Counted from the first letter of the stretch, positions 44,312-55,407 are shown. The stretch is DNA of 64,000 nt from Orobanche coerulescens (GCA_033398695.1 JAWKAU010000219.1:124001-188000); one strand, 5' to 3'. Notes: generated by a model not told the origin, from the letters alone. Numbers and translations: made by a program.

Positions 44312-47300
44312 GATTGTGCTGACGTCACCATACATCTTCGGCCAAAAGAAATGTTCTTTTAGCACCTCTACAGTTTTGGTCGAACCGAAGTGACCGGCTA
44401 GTCCTCCTCCGTGCGCCTCCCGAACCAGTAATTCCCGAATTGTATGTCTCGGCACACATAATTTATTCCCCTTGAAGAGAAAGCCATCCTGTAAAACAAA
44501 TTCTCAGACGGGCCGTTTTACAACGGTTAAAAATTTCCCGAAGTCCAAATCGTCGTTGTAGTGATCTTTCAAAGTCTCGAACCCCAACAAACGAACATCT
44601 AGCATCGACATGAAGGCATACCGTCTCGATAGTGCATCCGCCACTACATTACTCTTCCGTCTTTGTACTTGGATGAAAAGTGAAAAGATTGTAAAAATTC
44701 CACCCATTTTGCATGTCTCGGCTTAGCTTACTCGTCCGTTGATGTATTTCAACGACTCGTGATCCGAATGCAAAGACGAAATGTTTGAACGCAGATAATG
44801 ACTCCAATGATCGAGTGCTCTTACGATAGCATAGAACTATTTGTCTTAATTACAATAATTCACTCGGGCGCCACTAAACTTCTCCGAAAAATAGGAAATG
44901 GGACGGCCTCTCAGAATGAGCACTGCCCTGATACAAACTCCGCTAGCGTCGCATTCTACCTCAAACGGTTGTGAAAAATCGGGCAACGTCAAAATCGGCG
45001 CTTCACATAATTTTCCCTTTAAGTTTTCAAAAGCCTTTTGGGCCGTTTCGTTCCAAGCAAAGGTTCCCTTTTTCAGACACTCCGTGATAGGACTGGATAT
45101 AGTGCTGAAGTCCCGTATGAATCGTCGGTAAAAAGAAGCGAGGCCATGAAATGACCGTACTTCCGTGATTGTCTTTGGGGTCGGCCATGACTTGATTGCC
45201 GCGATCTTCTCTTGGTCGACCGAAACTCCGTCTGTCGAAACACCATAGCCGAGAAAGACAAGACTCGACTAGGAAAGTACACTTCTCCCGTTTTCCATAA
45301 AGTTTTTGTTCCCTTAGTGTCTCAAACACGTACCGCAAATGTTCGAGATGTTCTTCTACGGACCGACTGTAGATCAAAATGTCGTCTAAGTACACGACAA
45401 CAAACTTTCCCAAGAAAGGTTTGAGAACCTCGTTCATCAACCTCATAAAGGTGCTCGGGGCGTTGGTGAGGCCGAATGGCATCACAACCCATTCGTAAAG
45501 TCCATTCTTCGTCTTAAACGCCGTTTTCCATTCGTCTCCCTCTCGCATGCGGATTTGATGGTATCCGCTCCGTAAATCAACTTTGGAAAATATAACCGAG
45601 CCATGTAACTCGTCCAGCATGTCGTCTAGTCTCGGGATGGGAAACCGATACTTGACGGTGATGTTATTCACGGCTCTACTGTCAATACACATCCGCCATG
45701 TTCCGTCTTTTTTTGGTACGAGCAGAACTGGAACCGCACACGGACTTAAACTTTCTCGGACATATCCGTGATTCATGAGTTCATCAATTTGACGTTGTAG
45801 TTCTTTTGTTTCTTCGGGATTACAACGATACGCTGCTTTGTTCTAATGGAGCTCCGGTATAAGATCAATCGTGTTCAATCCCGCGACAGTGTGGTAATCC
45901 TACCGGCAAGTCTTCGGAAATACGTCCAAAACTCGTGTAATAGTGCATCTATCTACTCGTCATTTTGCGTTTTGTTGTCAATATTTCGGACCTCATTTAT
46001 CATCATCAATTTAAGAAGTTCGCCATCGTCAATGTCGTGTTCTACTTCTTTCTCGTTTGCAATCATCGTAAGTTTCGCCCTTCGTCTTTTTCGAACTCAT
46101 CGTCCGGATAGCTTGAGGTGACATAGGTTTAAGGACAATTTTTACCTTTGTCACGTAGCTCATACTCATTACTCCTCCCGGTGTAGTACGTCCCGATCAA
46201 ATAACCAAGGTCTTCCTAATAACACGTGACATGCGTCCATCGGTAATACATCGCATGTAATATCATCGCCATACGAACCCATGGTTAGTCCGACCTTCAC
46301 TTGTCTTGAAACCTTCACTTTGTTCCCATCATCGAGCCAATGGAGTGCATACGGCTTAGGATGGGCCGTGGTGACCAAGCCGAGTTTTGAAACCATCTCG
46401 CTTGATGCCACGTTTGTACAACTTCCACCGTCAATGATCAAGCTACACCATTTATCTCCGACACGACACTTCGTGTGGAAGATTTGGTCCCGTTGTTCTT
46501 CGTCACTTGGGGCGGCCTTCGTTTGCAACATGCGAAGGACAAGGTTCGTGTCATAGTTCGGGCATCGTATGCCTCGCATTCTTCTTCTTCGTCGCCTTCT
46601 AAGTTAAAAACGTCTCCAACTCTTTCTTCTTCGGCTAATAATTCCTCTCGGCGGCTATGGCTTCTCGTAACGTCACAATCCTCCGATTCGGACAAGCACT
46701 TTGATAGTGTCCAAATCCTTGACATTTGAAACATCGGACTTTAGATAGGCTCTTTTATTTTGGTGTGGTATGGTTTTTGGAATGGTAGTAACTGATCGGC
46801 TTGTGGTGACAGTTTTGGAAACGAGCTAGAACTCGCGCCAAAGTTGGTATTTCCGTATTTAGGTGGGAATTCGGGTTTAGAGAGTTTGGTTTTGTTTTGA
46901 TTTTCCAACTTTATGCAAAGTCCGCATAAAGTATCGAAGTCAGAATAGGGGTAGAGTTCCACGGAATTAGCAATATTTTTGTTCAAACCTCGTAGGAAAC
47001 GGGACATGCGCAATTCTTCGCTTTCTTCAAGTTCTCCCATCAAGGATAAGTTTTCAAACTCCTCGATGTACTCCTCGACACTTAGCTTTCCTTGCGTGAG
47101 GTCGAAATTTTTGCATGAGACTTAGCTTGTGTGTAGCCGGGACATATCTTTTTCGTAGTTTCCTTTTTAGGGAATCCCACGAACGTATCTTCTCTTTTCC
47201 GGCACGGCTTCTTTGTGTCTTCATTCGCTCAAACCAAAGGGAAGCTCCCTTTCCAAGTTTGAGAATCGCGTACTTGCAACGTACCTCGTCATTGAGCTCC

Positions 47301-47350
47301 TTGAACTCAAACATTCGTTCAATTTTTCTTTCCCACTCCAAATAAACCTC
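44312..47350 (-). pseudogene. R8 gag to integrase zinc finger, broken
   Basis: From right to left: gag ([20 protein letters not shown], 47054-47341; MSRFLRGLNKNIANSVELYP), knuckle CFKCQGFGH (near 46720), protease SLIIDGGSCTNVAS and HVLLGRPWLFDRDVLH (46169-46579), RT with [12 protein letters not shown] (45027-45776) and RNase H remnants (44500-44990, [10 protein letters not shown]). At least eight frame breaks. A few private substitutions cluster at 45950-46090 and 44840-44930. Confidence 0.82.
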
Positions 47351-48274
47351 ATTTTGTTCCTTGTCACAAAACCGATGATGCGAGTAATGTTGCTGACCTG
47401 TATTTCCGAGAGGTGGTGCGATTACATGGAGTTCCGAAAACTATTGTTTCGGACCGGGACTCGAAGTTTCTAAGCTACTTTTGGAACACATTATGGAGGA
47501 AGGTGGGAACCAAGCTTTTGTTTAGTACTTCGCATCATCCTCAAACCGACGACAAATCAAGTAACGAATCGAACACTGGGACATTGCGAGGCTTGGTGAG
47601 CAAAACACAAAAGGACTGGGATGCAAATCGCACATGCGGAGTTTGCACAGAATCGATCTCCTACTCATGCCACGGCACACTCGCCATTTGAAGTAGTTTA
47701 CGGGTTGAATCCTTACATGCCGCTAGATCTAATTCCACTACCAAGTGACGAATTGGTGCATAAGGATGCGGAGTCAAAACTAAAATCAATGCTGAAATTA
47801 CACGAACAGGTGCGGGATCGAATCAAGGAAATAAATGAGACGTACAAAAGAAAGTCGAACAAGCAAAGAAGGCCGAGACTATTCGAGGTTGGAGATTTAG
47901 TTTGGTTACATTTGAGGAAGGAACGATTCCCGAGTAAGCGTAAGAATAAGTTAATGCCACGAGCCGAGGGGCCATTTAAAATAGTTGCGAAGGTGAACGA
48001 CAATACTTACAAATTAGAACTTCCGGGCGATTATGGAGTGCATGCTACTTTCAATATAGGTGATCTTTCTCCTTATCTTGATGATGACGGGATTGCAGAA
48101 TTGAGTAAAATTCCTCTTAAAGGGGGAGGGGATGATACGAGATTAACTACTCCAAGCGAAGAAGACGAAGTAAGAATTGACGTAAAACATCTCGACCATA
48201 CTCCAACGTACTTGGGCGAGAAAGCAGATACGAGACACGGAGTTACCTTGATAATCGGAATTGGAATAACTTAA
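47351..48274 (+). pseudogene. R7 integrase end and tail, second copy
   Basis: Repeats the sequence from 35277 on: [35 protein letters not shown], then two damaged sites (near 47550-47590 and 47620-47645) where CTG and CGG triplets of the first copy are lost. The tail is then intact: [68 protein letters not shown], and the LTR-coded end RHGVTLIIGIGIT, stop at 48272-48274. Confidence 0.82.
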
Positions 48275-49966
48275 ACAAAAGTTAATTTTGGGGGAAGGGA
48301 GCCCAAGTGGTAAGAGAATAAAATAGTTTCAGCATATTTTATTAACAAGGGCAGCAGGATTTTTGGCAACATGTTGAAGGAAAAAGCGGCTGTCAAACTC
48401 CAACTTGGAGACAAGACCCAACTTTTACTTTTGTCAACAAGTGATACGAATTACGTAAGTAATACGTATAAAACACAACGGAAGGTTAACAAGTAACAAA
48501 GTATCACTCGAATTTTGCTAAGGGTGGCCGAAAGTTGATGGTGTTTCGGCCGTGAAGTAGTGTGATGTACGGAGTTTGGCGTGTTTTATCGAACTAGACC
48601 TATAACTCGATAAAAGGGTAATCTCTTCCCAAGACCTTTTGAGAATTGATCGAAGTTAAAATCTCGAAACTCGTCGAAACAATAACTAAGGTTTGTTGAA
48701 CTCGTTCAACGTATATTTCAAAGGAAATACAAAGTTTATTATGATTCTCGATGTTTTTCAAGTACAACGAACACTACTATATATAGTAGTTTACAACCGA
48801 ACGAAAATACAACAAAACGAACAAAGGGAAACTTCCTAACAACACCTAATCGGCCGAAAATCACAAAGAGATACCAAGCAATCTTGGTCTTTATTTCATG
48901 ATGGTGACATGAGATATTCTTGATGAAAATCTTCACAAATCTTTCCTTTTTGCAAGCTTCCAATTCGGCCGATCCCTACAAGATATGGGAGATAATGACA
49001 TGAAGAAGAAAGTCTTCCCTCTATCTTCATGCTTCGGCCGTATGTGTCATGGTGGGGAAGGAGGTGATCTTCATTTATTTTGTGAAAGATATGAAGACAA
49101 AGTGTCCCTTTCAAGCATAAATTCGGCCGATCTTCATGCTTTCGGGTCGATCCGTCGTCGAATTCTACGTCACTCCGATTCCGATTAACAACGTAACTCC
49201 AATCCGTTTAACATTTTCTCCTAAGTACAACGATGCATGGCCATGCGAATTTGCATCATCATGGATGTCGATTTTTATCGGAGTTTCTTCGACTGGAATA
49301 TTAGATATCGTATCAACAAGTGACATGAAGAATCTTTTATTATCTTTTCATTATTTTAAAAACGGCTTGTAATAGTTTAAGTTATTTTGTCAGGCCACTT
49401 TTGCCTATAAATAGTGGCAGTAGAGTTGTAATGGAAGGATATTGAATGTTGAAGAATTAAGAACACTTTGTGTTTTCCCTGGTGAATGCTTTTCATCAAA
49501 ACTTGGTTTTTATTCGACGCGTTTCGAATACTAATCTGATTGATTCTCAATAGGTCTTGAGGAGAAATCACTTTATCAAATTATAGGTCTAATTTGATAA
49601 AACAACTGTTGATACCTTGTTTCGATATTCTGTTTATTTTTCGATACAGTTTTATACTTGTTCAATATTTCGTATAAAGTGTTGTTCGATCCTTCGAACT
49701 TGTTTCCTGTTTTAAATTCGCTTCCGAACGAAACGTGCTGTTTCGAGTGTCACTGTTTGGGGGTGGCCTGTTTCGCGTCTTTTCATTTGGACCAAATTCC
49801 TGTCTTGTGGCTGTATCGAATTACCGCCTTCATCACTCGTCAATATTGTTGCTGTAGCGAGCTGTTGTCGCCAGTTCCCGACAGTTTCTTGTCGATAGCT
49901 TCTGTTCATCAAAAAGCTTCCGCTGTATCGATAGCGAATTCGCATCACTAGTGAGAATTCGTATCA
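48133..49966 (+). repeat. R7 3' LTR, second copy, split by a solo LTR
   Basis: Parts 48133-48441 and 49321-49966 (955 bp together, against 956 bp for the 5' LTR). Interrupted by the solo LTR at 48442-49315, flanked by ACAAG on both sides. Confidence 0.88.
48442..49315 (-). repeat. Solo LTR of the ATATC family in the R7 3' LTR
   Basis: 874 bp, complete ends, flanked by ACAAG (48437-48441, 49316-49320). It stands at the same R7 position and with the same five bases as R8. By itself it is a classic solo LTR made by LTR-LTR recombination. Confidence 0.9.
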
Positions 49967-49971
49967 GTATT

Positions 49972-50561
49972 CCAAAAGTAACTCAGGAATTTAGAATCTC
50001 GATCTGACACGATAGTTTTTGGAACTCCGTGTAAACGAACTACTTCTCGGAAATATAAGTCCGCCACATTGCTTGCATCATCGGTTTTGTGACATGCTAT
50101 AAAGTGAGCCATCTTTGAAAAACGGTCGACGACAACCATGATCGAGTCTTTGCCCCGTTGAGTACGAGGTAAAGCAACAATAAAATCCATCGAGACATCC
50201 TCCCACGGTCGCAAAGGTATTGGTAACGGCATGTATGTACTTGGCTTGAACGAACTTTTCATCATGTGACAAGTGACGCATTTACTCATGATCGTGCTTA
50301 CGTCACCATACATCTTTGGCCAAAAGAAATGCTCCTTTAGAACTTCTACGGTTTTAGCCGAACCGAAATGACCGGCTAGTCCTCCTCCGTGCGCCTCCCG
50401 AACTAGTAATTCCCGAATCGTATGCTTCGGCACACATAGTTTATTACCTTTGAAAAGAAAGTCATCCTGTAAAATAAATTCTTCGTACGGACCTGTTTTA
50501 CAACGGGTAAAAATTTCTCCGAAATCCAAATCGTCAATGTAATGATTTTTCAGAGTCTCGA
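49972..50561 (-). pseudogene. R6 integrase zinc finger and core
   Basis: Open throughout: [73 protein letters not shown] and [15 protein letters not shown]. Cut by R10 on the right side (upstream) and R7 on the left (downstream). Joins in frame to 30862 across R7. Confidence 0.85.
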
Positions 50562-50715
50562 TGATTCGAATTACGTATGAAAGTGGACGTAAACTCGTAT
50601 GGAATGCAGCGGAAATATAATTGATCCTCACAACACTCGAACATGTGCAACACTAGTAAGATATAACCGAAAGTAGGGCAATTCGACTTACATAAACAAG
50701 AACAATATGAATGAT

Positions 50716-50772
50716 TTATCAAACTAGACCTATAGTTTGATAAGATAATCTTTCCTCAAGACCTATTGAGAA
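50716..50772 (-). promoter_or_regulatory. Twin hairpins in the R10 LTR
   Basis: Minus-strand RNA: hairpin 2 arms TTATCAAACTA and TAGTTTGATAA are fully Watson-Crick; hairpin 1 arms TTCTCAA and TTGAGGA; both loops TAGGTC. Confidence 0.65.
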
Positions 50773-51124
50773 TCGATTCGATTAAAACTCGAAAACGCGT
50801 CGAATTATAACCAAGGTTTCGATGAAAAGCATTCACCAAGAAAACACAAGTGTATTCTTATTACTTCAACATACAATATCCCTAATGAAAGCATGAACAA
50901 GACTACTTATAGCATGGTAATCTTCTTAGCAACAAGATCACATGATCTTGAAATGAAAACAAAACAACAAGATAAAATACAAAGGAATCAAATCAAAGGG
51001 AGGGGGAATCACACAACAAAATGATTATAAGCCACCCCACATAACATGCAAGTCTAATCATGACATGTGAGGGGAGGAAAAACAACAAAAAATAAAAAAA
51101 AATCAGCAATAATGGACATTTCTT

Positions 51125-51530
51125 TGATGCATCGGACACGGCCCGTGCCGGTCGGCACGGCCGCGGCGGCATGTGCGGGCGCACATGTTCGGCAGGACTC
51201 GACCGTGTCGCCTGGCACGGTCGGGTTGGTCGGACAGCGGGAATTTTATTATCCGGAAGAGTGTGACTCGGCCGTGTCGCCTGGCACGGTCGGGTTGTGT
51301 CGGCACGGGCCGTGTCGGACGACACGGTCGGGTTCGGTCGGCAGTGATCGGCCAGTTCCGGCAGGTGGTGGTCGGCAGCGATCGGCCGGTTCCGGCAGGT
51401 TGTGATTTTTCCGGCCGGTGGTGATTTTTCCTGCAGTTCGTCCATTTTCCGGCCGATTGTCGACCTTCCGGCATAGCATGACACGGGCCGTGTTATATGA
51501 CACGGCTGAGACCGAGACTCCACGTCTTAT
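51125..51530. repeat. GC-rich repeat block in the R10 LTR
   Basis: Strongly GC-rich against AT-rich surroundings. CCGTGTCGCCTGGCACGG plus CGGGTTG occurs at 51203-51228 and 51272-51297, with shorter related units near 51310-51340. ACACGGCCCGTGCCG (51130s) and CGGCACGGGCCGTGT (51300-51314) are inverted copies able to pair. The other LTR has a diverged version at about 53590-53960. Confidence 0.7.
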
Positions 51531-51639
51531 GTCCGTTTTCTCGCCTAATTACGTAGTAGCCCGTGCATGGCGTGTAGTAAGATCATTTATGTCGATCCTT
51601 GCTTCGGTTTCTTTATTCGGACTATTCAATTCCGTATCA

Positions 51640-51908
51640 TCCCCTCCTCCTTTAAAGGGAATTGTCCTCAATTCCGAACTCCCTTCGTCATCAAGTTAAT
51701 TCACTAAAGCCTCTACGTTTTTGATCTCGAAAATATCCGCAGTGCGTACATGGCCCAAAATCTTGAGACGATAGGTAGTGGGGGCCCCTCGAGAATCACC
51801 AACAAAATAACTATCATTATTAATAAAATAATAATAATTACTCCGCCAGGTAATACCGATATCATGACATGAGTGGATATCTGAAATGGGACGCACGGTT
51901 AACTCCAC
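51640..51908 (-). pseudogene. R10 polyprotein tail remnant
   Basis: Codes NYYYFINNDSYFVGDSRG and TTYRLKILGHVRTADIFEIK, then stops at 51696-51698 (VEALVN-stop). In R11 the same tail runs on to SSELRTIPFKERGYDT and into the LTR. It occupies the place of the ATFNVGDLSPYL tail of autonomous elements, so the region next to the purine tract has been kept although pol was lost. Confidence 0.7.
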
Positions 51909-51983
51909 ATCGGGTTCCTCCTCAGTGGAAACACCGATAATTCCATATCGGGTTCACCATCAAAAATGGAAAACACGAATTTA

Positions 51984-52940
51984 TTACGAGTCCTCTTCAT
52001 CAACTGGTTCCTCATCAAATGTTGGCGGTCGTCGTAATCGACCAACTCTCCGTTTCAAAATTATTGGGCTCCCCAATAATGGCCCATCACAAAATAATTT
52101 ACTAACCTCAATTTGGTAATCATCCAAGACCATAAGTCCATCACCAGAAACTGAGTCGATATAAAAATTGGGCTCAAAATTGTCGTTTTCTTTCAACCAA
52201 CCAATTTTAGTCCCAAGCTCCATTTCGTCTTCCACATCTTTAAAAGGTCCGATTTGTGTGAATAATTCCTTCGACCCATTAATTCCGTTTTGGTCAATTT
52301 GACCAACACAACTGATTGGTTCATGCTCATAATAGCAAGTTCCAAGTTCGTCAATTATGGAAACATGGCTCAACTCACTTTCTTCGTTGTATTGCGGCGT
52401 TGAAACCTCTGTCTCATCTACTCCATCGAAAACGTTGGTAGGGACATCGTCTTTATCGAAAAATGGCCTTGCTGGAAATTCTTCGATTGGGATAAACCTT
52501 AGATCGAAGTTCGGAGGCGGGGCGTCGAAGGTCGGTGGCGGGGCGTCGAAGGATTGGTGGTAAGATGTGGATTTGAACCTTCGATTGAAATATTTTTTGA
52601 ATTTAAGCCAATATTGGATTTTAGGCTTACGTTGTTGTGAACGGGACTGTTTCAATTTTTGCCACCAGACGGCGGCGCTACCGCAGAGGCGCCTTGCCAC
52701 CAACGAAACGCGGCGGTTGATCGGGGCAGCCTTGAAGTCCCTATGCTCCTCACAAGCACGGAGCCAATCTATGCATGCATCTGGATTACTATCTCCGTAA
52801 AATTCCGGTATGCTGTGGAATTTGGCCAAGAAATCAATATCGTTGGCATCGTCTCTGCGTCTTTCTTGCATACGTTGCTCCGATAAGCCGTTTAGTGCAT
52901 CACGGAGTTTCATCAAGAAATCGAGATCGGAGAAATCCAT
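51984..52940 (-). CDS. R10 gag-like protein (318 aa)
   Basis: I chose the ATG at 52940, because MDFSDLDFLMKLRDALNGLSEQ aligns with the gag start of R4 and R7 (MDLNDADFLAKLRDALRDV); an upstream ATG at 53021 is also in frame. Residues about 35-130 form the retrotransposon gag region (IPEFYGDSNPDACIDWLRAC, RRVSLVARRLCGSAAVWWQK, KKYFNRRF). There is no zinc knuckle. A Pro-rich stretch (DAPPPTFDAPPPNFD) leads into an acidic C-terminal half with SHVSIIDELGTCYYEHEP, which recurs in R11. It would build or join particles made by a partner element. The frame is open, unusual in this window. Confidence 0.72.
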   Translation of the reverse strand: MDFSDLDFLMKLRDALNGLSEQRMQERRRDDANDIDFLAKFHSIPEFYGDSNPDACIDWLRACEEHRDFKAAPINRRVSLVARRLCGSAAVWWQKLKQSRSQQRKPKIQYWLKFKKYFNRRFKSTSYHQSFDAPPPTFDAPPPNFDLRFIPIEEFPARPFFDKDDVPTNVFDGVDETEVSTPQYNEESELSHVSIIDELGTCYYEHEPISCVGQIDQNGINGSKELFTQIGPFKDVEDEMELGTKIGWLKENDNFEPNFYIDSVSGDGLMVLDDYQIEVSKLFCDGPLLGSPIILKRRVGRLRRPPTFDEEPVDEEDS

Positions 52941-53009
52941 AACAAGAATCAAGAGATAGTTCTTCACAAGAAATCGTTGAAGAAAATCGCCCAAGGAGAT
53001 GACCCTGGG

Positions 53010-53020
53010 CTCCGATACCA
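53010..53020 (-). promoter_or_regulatory. R10 primer-binding site
   Basis: Minus strand TGGTATCGGAG, followed by CCC; identical to R11 and R7 in the first 11 bases. Confidence 0.8.
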
Positions 53021-54081
53021 CTAATGATACGAATTACGTATGAAAGTGGGCGTAAACTCGTATGGAATGCAGCGGAAATATAATTGATCCTCACAACACT
53101 CGAATATGTGCAACACTAGTAAGATATAACCGAAAGTAGGGCAATTCGGCTTACATAAACAAGAACAATATGAATGATTTATCAAACTAGACCTATAGTT
53201 TGATAAGATAATCTTTCCTCAAGACCTATTGAGAATCGATTCGATTAAAACTCGAAAACGCATCGAATTATAACCAAGGTTTCGATGAAAAGCATTCACC
53301 AAGAAAACACAAGTGCATTCTTATTACTTCAACATACAATATCCCTAATGAAAGCATGAACAAGACTACTTATAGCATGGTAGTCTTCTTAGCAACAAGA
53401 TCACATGATCTTGAAATGAAAAACAAAACAACAAGATAAAATACAAAGGAATCAAATCAAAGGGAGGGGGAATCACACAACAAAATGATTATAAGCCACC
53501 CCACATAACATGCAAGTCTAATCATGACATGTGAGGGGAGGAAAAACAACAAAAAATAAAAAAAATCAGCAATAATGGACATTTCTTTGATGCTGCCGGA
53601 CACGGCCGTGCCGATCGGCACGGCCGCGGCATGTGCGGGCGCACATGTTCGGCGAGACTCGACCGTGTCGCACGGCAATCGGGTTGGTCTGACAATGGAA
53701 TTTTATTATCCGGAAGAGTGTGACTCGGCCGTGTCGCTGGCACGGTCGGGTTGTGTCGGCCCGGGCGTGTCGGACGACACGGTCGGGTTCGGTCGGCGAG
53801 ATTTCATTATCCAGACACCTCGGCACGGGCGTGTCTGACGACACTGGTCGGGTTCGGTCGGCGATGGTCGGCGATTCGGCCAGTGGTGGTCGGCGGCCGA
53901 TCGGCGATTCGGCAGGTGGTGATTTTTCCGGCCGGTGGTGATTTTTTCGGCAGTTCGTCCATTTTCCGGCCGATTGTCGACCTCCCGGCATAGCATGACA
54001 CGGGCCGTGTTATATGACACGGCTGAGACTCCATGTCTTATGTCCGTTTTCTCGCCTAAATACGTAGTAGCCCGTGCATGG

Positions 54082-55407
54082 TGATACGAATTATCCGGGG
54101 AGAGGTGGATACGTATCGGTCGGAGTATATGTAAGTGTATGATAGCGGAAGGCTTTTACGAATATGGAGTTTTTCGGATGTATTTTGTATGTGAATAATA
54201 TCGGATATAACAATAAAAAATATCGAACAAGAAGATGATACGAATTACGTACGTAAAGCGTATGAAATACAACGGAAGATTATTATGTCTTGACGATTAT
54301 CAAAGTGTCACTCGAAAATACAAGGGGTGGCCGAACTTAAATGGATTTCGGCCGTGAGGTAGTAGTGTATACGGATTTGGATGTGTTTTATCGAACTAGA
54401 CCTATAACTCGATAAAAGTAATCTCTTCCCAAGACCTATTGAGAATTGATCAAGTTATAATCTCGAGACGCGTCGAAATAATAACCAAGGTTTTGTTGAA
54501 CTCGTTCAACGTATATTTCAAAGAAATACAAGGTTTATTAATATTCAAGATTCAAGATATTTACAAATGTTACAAGTACTACTATATATAGTAGTTTCCA
54601 ACCGAAAGAAAAATACAACAAAATGAGAAAACGAAACTTCCTAGCAACTTTCATTTCGGCCGAAAGTCTCCAAGTAGATACCAAGTTGATGAAGACATCT
54701 TGGACTTTATTAAGTGAGGATTTGGTGTAGATTAGATGAAGATATCTTGATGGTGACATGAAGAACATGCTTGAAGAAAGTCTTCCTCAATCTCATGATA
54801 TGGCCGATTTTGTGGGGAAGGAGATCATGGTGAATTTTGGTGTTATTAGGTGATGATGACTTGATGAAAGATACTTGATGAAGTCTTCCTCAAATCATGT
54901 AGCTTGGGCCGATTTTGTGTGAGGTGGGGAAGGAAAGATTTTGGACAATCTTCAAGTATCTTGGACTATAGCATATGACTTTGACATGTAGAAAAAGACT
55001 TGATGAAAGTCTTTATCAAGGGGGAAATTTTGGCCGATTTGTGGGGAGGTTTTGGGGAGACTTTGATGATTTATTTAGGACATGACATCTTCATGGATCT
55101 TGGACTAGATAAGGTATGAAGGTGGGGACTTTATTTTTGTCTTGGCCGATTTTTAAAGAAGGTGGGGAAGGAGGATATCTTCATTATCTTGTGAAAGATA
55201 TGAAGACAAGTAGGGTCCTTTCAAGCATGATTTGTAGTAATGGTGAGGAAGGTATCTTAAGGTAGGGACAATGTCAAAGGAAATCTTTGAAAGTGACATT
55301 CTTGAACAAAATGGTAGGGGGGGGTAGCGATGTGTTTGTGATGTGGGGGTGGAATCTTTGTGATGATCTTCTTTTTTGTATTTGAGGATGTTGACCGATT
55401 CGTATCA
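54082..55407 (-). repeat. R11 3' LTR
   Basis: 1326 bp. The outer 154 bases (54082-54235) precede a second LTR-like start, TGATACGAATTACGTACG at 54236. Twin hairpins at 54386-54417 and 54426-54445. The U3 part (54780-55200) repeats GGCCGATTTT near GGTGGGGAAGGA several times. TATA palindrome at about 54579-54596. Confidence 0.9.
54386..54445 (-). promoter_or_regulatory. Twin hairpins in the R11 LTR
   Basis: Minus-strand RNA: hairpin 1 (54426-54445) arms TTCTCAA and TTGGGAA, loop TAGGTC; hairpin 2 (54386-54417) arms TTTTATCGAGTTA and TAGTTCGATAAAA, loop TAGGTC. Confidence 0.65.

Larger units (their letters stand above)
36373..47350 (-). mobile_element. R8: Ty3/gypsy element (ATATC family), 5' end missing, contains R9
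   Basis: Left LTR 36373-37246 (874 bp) after ACAAG, internal part 37247-38217 and 44312-47350 on the minus strand. It stops abruptly in gag at about 47350 with no PBS or 5' LTR, joined to R7 integrase sequence. R9 interrupts its integrase at GATTG. Confidence 0.85.
30863..49966 (+). mobile_element. R7: Ty3/gypsy element (CTACTCC family) with a duplicated 3' part
   Basis: Duplicates GTATT at 30858-30862 and 49967-49971. 5' LTR 30863-31818 (956 bp; its first bases are TAATACGAG, one change from TGATACGAG). gag-pol follows to 36065. The 3' region occurs twice: 35274-36372 before R8, and 47351-48441 after it. The second copy continues into the end of the LTR (49321-49966). See the finding on the junction at 47350. 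Confidence 0.85.
50562..51639 (-). repeat. R10 3' LTR
   Basis: Starts TGATTCGAATTACG (T in place of the usual A) and ends CCGTATCA. Twin hairpins at 50716-50743 (arms TATCAAACTA-type, perfect 11 bp stem) and 50753-50772. GC-rich block at 51125-51530. Confidence 0.88.

Noticed and set aside
47351..49966. A separate truncated R7-type element beginning at 47351.
   Set aside because: Near identity with 35277-37246, the same ACAAG site and the shared right end at GTATT make a duplicated or doubly assembled part of R7 more likely.
51103..51523. Several overlapping open frames in the GC-rich R10 block.
   Set aside because: GC-rich DNA gives few stops; frames overlap on both strands, repeat-like composition, not conserved in the other LTR.
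54780..55200. Satellite array of GGCCGATTTT units.
   Set aside because: Units are irregular in spacing and sequence and the same stretch recurs in the other R11 LTR; it is U3 structure.
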